A DNA stretch of 54,414 bases. It comes from Streptomyces sp. TRM49041 (GTDB lineage Bacteria > Actinomycetota > Actinomycetes > Streptomycetales > Streptomycetaceae). The notes below the pieces were generated by a model. That model did no database searches. It saw nothing but the letters and a program-made list of their open reading frames with translations, and had not been told where the DNA came from. Location of the stretch: assembly GCF_008271805.1 (NCBI RefSeq), contig NZ_VSRY01000106.1, forward strand, positions 1 to 54,414, given 5' to 3'. Every line of letters starts with the position of its first letter. Position 1 is the first letter of the stretch. Position numbers and translations under genes: made by a program. Below are positions 49,885-54,414 of the stretch, piece by piece.

Positions 49885-49968
49885 ACATACGCGTGTCGTC
49901 CGCGGGCTCCGGGGCATCTCGACGGGCTGTGCGGATCCCCGATGTCCTGGAGTCGATCCCGAGACACT

Positions 49969-49996
49969 CAGGAGCTGCCCTGGGGCAAAGCTCCTG
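49969..49996 (+). promoter_or_regulatory. Hairpin between the ornithine cyclodeaminase-type and desulfhydrase-type genes
   Basis: CAGGAGCT and AGCTCCTG form a perfect 8-base stem around a 12-base loop, 27 bases before the start of the last gene. It is followed by an A-rich run (AAGAAGAAAG). It may be a processing or attenuation site that sets the level of the last gene. Confidence 0.4.
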
Positions 49997-50023
49997 GACT
50001 TAAGAAGAAAGACAAGGCCGATC

Positions 50024-51016
50024 ATGATTCCCGACCTCTCCGCTTTCCCTCGTGTGCCGCTGGGCACGTGGCCGACTCCGTTGCAGGAGGCGCCGCGGCT
50101 GAGCGAGGCCATGGGAGGCCGGATCCTCCTCAAGCGTGATGACGTCAACGGGCTTGGCGCCGGCGGCAACAAGCTACGCAAACTGGAGTACCTGCTCGGT
50201 GGCGCGCTCGCGGACGGTGCCGACACCGTGATCACCTTCGGTTCTCTGCAGACCAATTACGGTCGGCAGACAGCGGCTGCGGCAGCTCACCTCGGGCTGC
50301 GCTGCGAACTCGTGCTCACCACGTCGGTCCCCCGCTCGGGCGAGGCATATGAACAGTCCGGGAACCTGGTCCTGGGCCGGCTCTTCGGAGCGGGGATGCA
50401 TATCTGCCGAAACGGGGCCGAGGCCCAGGAACGCGCGCAAGCCCTGGTCGAAGCCGAGCGGGTCCAGGGCCGACGGGCGGTGGTGCTCCCCATGGGCGGC
50501 TCGAACGCCCTCGGCACACTGGGCTACGTCTCCGCGGCCCAAGAGCTGGCCGACCAGCTGCGCCAACACGGCATCGAGCAGGCCCGGATCGTTGCCCCGC
50601 TCGGCAGCTCCGGCACCGCCGCAGGTCTGATCCTCGGCGCGGCCGGGCTGCCGTGGGACCTGAGCTTCGCGTGCGTGCTGCAGCCCGCGGGCCCGGCCGA
50701 GACGGAACTGTGGAAACTGGTCGAGGAGACGGCGACTCTGCTCGGCGTCAAGCCCCCGCCCTCAGACCGCGTACACATCAACGACCGGGCGCTCGGGCCA
50801 GGCTACGGGCAGCCGACCCGCGAAGTCTGGCACGCCGTGCGTACCTTCGCACGCACGGAGGGCGTCCTGCTCGACCCCGTCTACACCGGCAAGAGCGCCG
50901 CGCACCTCCTCGCCGGCACCGGAGTGGACACAGACGTACCAACCGTCTTCCTGCACACCGGCGGTCTGCCCGCCCTGTTCGCCTACCTCCCTGAGATGGC
51001 CGAGGCCCTCGAGTGA
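50024..51016 (+). CDS. D-cysteine desulfhydrase/ACC deaminase family PLP enzyme
   Basis: This 330-residue fold-type II PLP enzyme has the family lysine motif 'GLGAGGNKLRKLEYLLGGAL' (K50) and 'TFGSLQTNYGRQTAAAAAHLGLRCELVL', where the family has the conserved SNH; here it is LQTNYGRQTA. 'LPMGGSNALGTLGYVSAAQEL' and 'APLGSSGTAAGLILGA' bind the phosphate. The C-terminal 'LDPVYTGKSAAHLL' and 'FLHTGGLPALFAY' are typical of D-cysteine desulfhydrases. Members break D-cysteine or ACC to a 2-oxo acid and ammonia. It lies 139 bases after the previous gene behind a hairpin, so it may be partly independent. Confidence 0.88.
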   Translation: MIPDLSAFPRVPLGTWPTPLQEAPRLSEAMGGRILLKRDDVNGLGAGGNKLRKLEYLLGGALADGADTVITFGSLQTNYGRQTAAAAAHLGLRCELVLTTSVPRSGEAYEQSGNLVLGRLFGAGMHICRNGAEAQERAQALVEAERVQGRRAVVLPMGGSNALGTLGYVSAAQELADQLRQHGIEQARIVAPLGSSGTAAGLILGAAGLPWDLSFACVLQPAGPAETELWKLVEETATLLGVKPPPSDRVHINDRALGPGYGQPTREVWHAVRTFARTEGVLLDPVYTGKSAAHLLAGTGVDTDVPTVFLHTGGLPALFAYLPEMAEALE

Positions 51017-51057
51017 CATGATCCCACCGCTCATCACCGTCTCCAGCGGGCAACGGC

Positions 51058-51181
51058 GCGTCGCGGGTGCCCGCGCGGGCGTGACAGGGGCACGGCCGCC
51101 GAGCGGGTGATGCGCGGTGTCCGTGCGCTCGGGTGACACGCGCCGGTGCGTCGCAGGAGCGCGCGCACGGGCGTGACAGGG
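51058..51181. repeat. Imperfect direct repeat before the CNNM-type gene
   Basis: A 32-base unit at 51058-51089 recurs as 34 bases at 51148-51181; both begin GCGTCGC and end GGGCGTGACAGGG. The second copy ends 8 bases before the ATG of the next gene. The pair may be a regulatory or recombination relic at the boundary of the operon and the following chromosomal genes. Confidence 0.5.
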
Positions 51182-51188
51182 TGCCGTC

Positions 51189-52502
51189 ATGGACGGCTAC
51201 GGGATCGAACTGCTGCTCGTCGCCGCGCTGGTCGTGCTCAACGCCCTGTTCGCGGGCAGTGAGATCGCGCTGATCTCCCTGCGGGAGAGCCAGCTCCGGC
51301 GGTTGCGCCGCCGTGGTGGAGCGGCATCGGCGCGGCTTGTGCGGCTGGCCGAGGACCCGAACCGTTATCTCGCGACGATCCAGGTGGGGATCACGCTGGC
51401 GGGGTTCCTCGCGTCGGCCACAGCGGCCGTGTCACTGGCCGAACCCGTGGTGCCTTGGCTGTCGTTCCTGGGTGCGGCGGCCGAACCGATGGCAGTCGCC
51501 CTGGTGACGCTGGTTCTGACGTTTGTGACCCTGGTGGTGGGGGAGCTGGCGCCGAAGCGTCTGGCCATGCAGTTCGCCGAGGGGTGGGCCCTGCTGGCGG
51601 CCACGCCCCTGGCCGTGCTCTCGACGGCGTCGCGGCCCGTGATCTGGGTCCTCGGCCGGACCACCAACGCCGTCGTCCGGCTGCTGGGCGGTGACCCCCG
51701 TGCCGGGCAGGTGCCGCCCACGCCCGAGGAACTCAAGGACATGGTGGTCAGTCACCGCGGGCTGACGGCCCAGCAGCGCGCGATCGTCGCCAGTGCGCTG
51801 GAGATCCACGAGCGCACGCTGAGGGAGGCGCTGGTGCCCCGCCGGTCGGTGTTCACCCTGCCCGCGTCGGCGTCGGCGGCGGAGGCGCGGGCCGAGCTGG
51901 CGGCCGCCGGCCACTCCAGGGCACCGGTCGTCCGGTCGGGGCACTTCGAGGATGTGGTCGGCGTGGTGCGCCTGAGGGACCTGACGGTGAGTGACGACGC
52001 GGTGCCGGTCGCCGCGGTGGCCCGGCCGGCTGTGGTGTTCTCCGACTTCATGAAGGTGGCGGACGCGCTGCGGCGCTTCCGTGCCGAGCGGCAGCAGTTC
52101 GCCCTGGTCGTCGACGAGTACGGCTCGGTCGAGGGCATCGTGACCATCGAGGACCTGCTGGAGGAGATCGTCGGCGAGATCTACGACGAGACGGACCTTG
52201 ACGTGCTGTCCGTACGGCGGCAGCCCGACGGGTCCCTGCTCCTGCCGGGCGTCTTCCCCGTCCACGACCTGCCCGACATCGGCGTCGATGTGGCAGACCT
52301 CGCCGAGAGCGGGCGGTTCACCACGATCGCCGGTCTGGTGCTGGACAGGCTCGGCAATATTCCTCGTGGACCCGGGGAGCAGGTGTCGGTCGGGGACTGG
52401 GACGTGGAGGTCGCCGAGGTGGCCCACAACGCCATCACCGAAGTCCGCCTCAGGCCCCGTGCCGCCCACGGGCAGGGCGACCGGGAGGGCACGGGGGCGT
52501 GA
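51189..52502 (+). CDS. CNNM/HlyC-type membrane protein (DUF21, CBS, CorC_HlyC)
   Basis: The 437-residue product has a DUF21 membrane domain (residues about 1-180) with 'LVVLNALFAGSEIALISLRESQLRRLRRRGG', 'LTLVLTFVTLVVGELAPKRLAMQ', then two CBS repeats (about 200-335: 'REALVPRRSVFTLPASASAAEARAEL', 'FALVVDEYGSVEGIVTIEDLLEEIVGEIYDE') and the CorC_HlyC C-terminal domain ('FTTIAGLVLDRLGNIPRGPGEQVSVGDWDVEVAEV'). This family is often annotated hemolysin or magnesium/cobalt efflux. It is probably an ion transporter regulated by nucleotide binding to the CBS pair. It converges with the GlsB-type gene. Confidence 0.92.
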   Translation: MDGYGIELLLVAALVVLNALFAGSEIALISLRESQLRRLRRRGGAASARLVRLAEDPNRYLATIQVGITLAGFLASATAAVSLAEPVVPWLSFLGAAAEPMAVALVTLVLTFVTLVVGELAPKRLAMQFAEGWALLAATPLAVLSTASRPVIWVLGRTTNAVVRLLGGDPRAGQVPPTPEELKDMVVSHRGLTAQQRAIVASALEIHERTLREALVPRRSVFTLPASASAAEARAELAAAGHSRAPVVRSGHFEDVVGVVRLRDLTVSDDAVPVAAVARPAVVFSDFMKVADALRRFRAERQQFALVVDEYGSVEGIVTIEDLLEEIVGEIYDETDLDVLSVRRQPDGSLLLPGVFPVHDLPDIGVDVADLAESGRFTTIAGLVLDRLGNIPRGPGEQVSVGDWDVEVAEVAHNAITEVRLRPRAAHGQGDREGTGA

Positions 52503-52508
52503 GGTGTG

Positions 52509-52772
52509 TCAGCGGCCGGCCCGGAACCGTTCGAGGGCGGTGACCCCGGCGGCTGCGAGGCCGATCTGGATGGCCCATTCGATCCAGTCGACGCCCTTGG
52601 TGTCGGCGACGCCGAGCGCGGCGGCGACGGCCGTGCCGACCAGGGCCGCGGCGACGCCGACGGCGATGGTCCACAGCCAGCCGATGTTCTGCCGTCCCGG
52701 CAGGACCAGCCGGGCCAGTGCGCCGATGATCGCTCCGAAGATGATCGCGGTGATGATGCCGGAGATCTCCAT
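52509..52772 (-). CDS. GlsB/YeaQ/YmgE-family small membrane protein
   Basis: The 87-residue product from ATG 52772 has three membrane segments: 'ISGIITAIIFGAIIGALARLVLPG', 'IGWLWTIAVGVAAALVGTAVAAAL' and 'WIEWAIQIGLAAAGVTALERF'. This is the transglycosylase-associated/GlsB family, involved in envelope stress responses. The 'GIIxxIIxGxxxGxLARL' start is clear. It converges with the CNNM-type gene, with only 6 bases between the stops. Confidence 0.92.
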   Translation of the reverse strand: MEISGIITAIIFGAIIGALARLVLPGRQNIGWLWTIAVGVAAALVGTAVAAALGVADTKGVDWIEWAIQIGLAAAGVTALERFRAGR

Positions 52773-52931
52773 GTGTCCGCCCTCTCTCGGTTTCGCTGTC
52801 GGGGTTTGCAGGTCGCACGTGTGCGCGGCAGGCCGAGGGTGGGGGCAGGCTTCCCGTACAACGGCCTGTCCGGTCATGTCTCAGCCGTCATGCGGCGTGC
52901 CGGGGGCGGTCGCGACCGCGACCGCCCCCGG

Positions 52932-52969
52932 CCCCTAAGGCTTCTGCAGATACACAGAAGCCGTGGGGG
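52932..52969 (-). terminator. Hairpin at the end of the Spo0M-like gene
   Basis: GGCTTCTG-CAGATACA-CAGAAGCC is a perfect 8-base stem, extended by CCCC/GGGG outside a small internal loop. It ends directly at the stop of the minus-strand gene (52970), where a terminator is expected. Confidence 0.65.
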
Positions 52970-53995
52970 TCAGCCTTCGTCGCCTTCGTCGTCGCCCTCG
53001 AAGAAGTCGCCGACCTCGTCGACGATCTCCGCCGCGACCAGGCCGCCCGCCACGCCGACCGCCACGCCCGCGGCGCCGGCCGCGATGGCCGTGCCCATGC
53101 CGGGGCCGGAGCGATGCCCGTCGCCGTGCCCGTGGTGGCCGTGGTGGCCGTGGTGGTCGCCCTTGTGCGCATAGGGGTCGCTGTGGCCGTACGCGCCGTG
53201 GGCTCCGTGGCCGCCGTGCGCGGAGTGGCGCTCCACGAGCTGGTGCACCCACGACTCGACCAGGGCGTTCCAGTCGGTGTGGCCGACATCCTGGTGGCTG
53301 ACGGTGAAGCGGTTCAGCGCGTCGTGGCCGCCGGAGAAGAGGCCGCCGCGCTTGTCGGCCTCCAGGACGACCTCCATGCCGCCCGGGTTGGCGAGGAAGG
53401 TGACCTCGATCTCGTTGACCTGGTGCGCGTACTGCGGCGCCGGGGTCATCTCGATCTCCTGGTAGAACGGCAGCTGCTGGCCGGTGCCGCCGATGCGGCC
53501 GTACTCCAGGTCGGCCGACTTGAAGCCGAAGCCGAGCTGCCCGAACGCCTCCAGGACCGCCTCCTGCGCGGGCAGCGGCCCGACGGCGAGCGGGTCCATG
53601 TCGCCCTTGTCCTTCGCGCCGGCCACGCCCAGCTCGGTGCGCACACCGAGAACGATGCCGAGGGCCTGCCCGTAGAGCTCGTTGACCGGCGTCTCCCACG
53701 GCAGGTGCACGCTGAACGGCACGCTGCGCTGCTCGCCCTCGGTCAGGCGGAAGCCACCGGCCACGGTGAACCGTTCGAAGGCGACCACGCCCTCGGACTC
53801 CCCGTCGTCGTGCTCGGCCTCGACGCGGGCGACGAGTTCGAGCGTGATGTGCTCGATGTCGAAGTCGGCCTTGCCGCCCTTGAGGCGTACCTCGCCTGTG
53901 AGGGCGCCCCCCGGCTGGACCGCTCCGGGTGTGAGGACCGTGTCCACCGAGGGGCCGCCGATGCCGACCGAGCCGAGCAGTCGCTTGAACACCAT
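52970..53995 (-). CDS. Spo0M-like sporulation-control protein with His-rich tail
   Basis: The 341-residue product from ATG 53995 has an arrestin-like Spo0M domain at residues 1-250: 'VFKRLLGSVGIGGPSVDTVLTPGAVQPGGALTGEVRLKGGKADFDIEHITLELVARVE', 'VPFSVHLPWETPVNELYGQALGIVLGVRTELGVAGAKDKGDMDPLAVGPLPAQEAVLEAF'. Then comes a histidine-rich linker (about 256-300, 'HSAHGGHGAHGAYGHSDPYAHK' type) and a hydrophobic segment with an acidic end ('GTAIAAGAAGVAVGVAGGLVAAEIVDEVGDFFEGDDEGDEG'). Spo0M relatives affect sporulation and cell shape; the His tail suggests metal binding. Confidence 0.88.
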   Translation of the reverse strand: MVFKRLLGSVGIGGPSVDTVLTPGAVQPGGALTGEVRLKGGKADFDIEHITLELVARVEAEHDDGESEGVVAFERFTVAGGFRLTEGEQRSVPFSVHLPWETPVNELYGQALGIVLGVRTELGVAGAKDKGDMDPLAVGPLPAQEAVLEAFGQLGFGFKSADLEYGRIGGTGQQLPFYQEIEMTPAPQYAHQVNEIEVTFLANPGGMEVVLEADKRGGLFSGGHDALNRFTVSHQDVGHTDWNALVESWVHQLVERHSAHGGHGAHGAYGHSDPYAHKGDHHGHHGHHGHGDGHRSGPGMGTAIAAGAAGVAVGVAGGLVAAEIVDEVGDFFEGDDEGDEG

Positions 53996-54097
53996 CGTGG
54001 CGTTCACTCCTTCATGATGCGCGTTGCTGTACGGAGAGAGAGGGGCCGTCGCCACCGGCCTGGCCGGCGGTGGTGGTGGCGGCGGCCCCGGAGAGAG

Positions 54098-54319
54098 CTA
54101 CTTCGACGCCGCGTCGAGGGCGGCCAGCGCCTGGGCCCAGCGGACGTACTTCAGATCGGCGAGGTCGGCCACCGTCTTCACACCGAACGCCTCCTTCAGG
54201 AGCTCGCCGTCCCGCTCGGACACGCCCTTCAGCGCGCCCACGGGTGCGGCGAGGATCTCCGGCAGGCTCTTGTCCGCCCACGCCTTGTCCAGCACCTTGT
54301 CCAGATCTATCGAAGCCAC
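54098..54319 (-). CDS. Small helical protein, unknown function (HhH-like)
   Basis: The start chosen is GTG 54319, with GGGAGG 6 bases upstream, giving 73 residues; an ATG at 54370 would add 17 without a ribosome site. The product ('MASIDLDKVLDKAWADKSLPEILAAPVGALKGVSERDGELLKEAFGVKTVADLADLKYVRWAQALAAL') is helical, and 'LKGVSERDGELLKEAFGVKTVADLADL' has the look of a helix-hairpin-helix like that in small DNA- or protein-binding domains. It lies upstream of the Spo0M-like gene in the same direction, 103 bases apart, so they may be co-transcribed. No function is known. Confidence 0.7.
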   Translation of the reverse strand: MASIDLDKVLDKAWADKSLPEILAAPVGALKGVSERDGELLKEAFGVKTVADLADLKYVRWAQALAALDAASK

Positions 54320-54414
54320 GAAGGCCCTCCCGCGAGTGATGGAGCGGTCCGGTGTGGCGTCAACCGCCATGAAGGCATGCCCTTCTGACGCTCCGTACCG
54401 CTTTTGGTCTACAT

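Noticed and set aside
47163..51016. Staphyloferrin-type SbnA/SbnB pair making diaminopropionate
   Set aside because: The PLP enzyme has the D-cysteine desulfhydrase/ACC deaminase lysine motif, not the cysteine-synthase type of SbnA, and no siderophore synthetase is present; kept only as a minor alternative.
26327..51180. A second copy of the tRNA-Leu 3' end as the right attachment site
   Set aside because: Looked for the T-arm sequence in the rest of the window and did not see it, so no right border is claimed.

Overview
The window is very GC-rich actinobacterial DNA. Gene families, GTG/TTG starts behind AGGAGG-like ribosome sites, ANTAR, MmyB-type XRE and AraC regulators, and a divergent, short-operon layout all point to Streptomyces or a close relative. 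Assignments come from reading translated sequence and family motifs; no database search was run.

Positions 1 to about 26,240 look like ordinary chromosomal DNA. In order they hold: a partial PAS-domain protein and a GAF-ANTAR regulator; an aminotransferase-like protein without the PLP lysine, coupled to a metallo-beta-lactamase-fold hydrolase; a DedA/MBL pair; a resolvase-like small protein; a membrane phosphodiesterase; an AlkC-type DNA repair protein; a LysR regulator beside the threonine catabolic pair tdh-kbl; an XRE regulator facing a pterin dehydratase; an NmrA-type reductase facing its likely AraC regulator; a methyltransferase; two coupled surface proteins (VWA type); a long-chain acyl-CoA ligase; an SBF-family transporter with a collagen-like tail; a [2Fe-2S] protein; FdhD; and a FabH-like ketosynthase. 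The block ends at tRNA-Leu(GAG).

From 26,290 to about 47,070 is an eroded accessory island. It starts with a serine-recombinase pseudogene whose reading frame ends inside the tRNA. It contains fragments of IS3, group II intron reverse transcriptase, IS701, IS1380, IS110, IS5 and IS256-like transposases. Cargo genes lie among them: a TetR regulator with a visible operator facing a small membrane protein; a decayed RHS protein with a nuclease tip coupled to an immunity protein that carries an Lsr2-type DNA-binding tail; a frameshifted gene behind it; a kinase-like protein; a LysR regulator facing an alpha/beta hydrolase; a dienelactone hydrolase whose ribosome site lies in a perfect hairpin; a RapZ-like fragment; an Imm49-type protein; an SRPBCC protein; and two uncharacterised proteins.

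From 47,128 to 51,016 is an intact operon-like set for amino-acid chemistry: a DauR/YheO-type regulator with two tandem dyads just before its start, a PLP aminotransferase, an ornithine-cyclodeaminase-family enzyme, and, after a hairpin, a D-cysteine desulfhydrase/ACC-deaminase-family enzyme. The first three genes overlap by 4 bases each. This set and the RHS/SUKH-Lsr2 locus are the best candidates for undescribed biology. The end of the window (51,189 to 54,319) returns to housekeeping-like genes: a CNNM/HlyC-type membrane protein, a GlsB-type membrane protein, a Spo0M-like protein with a His-rich tail, and a small helical protein. No CRISPR array, rRNA gene or replication origin was seen.
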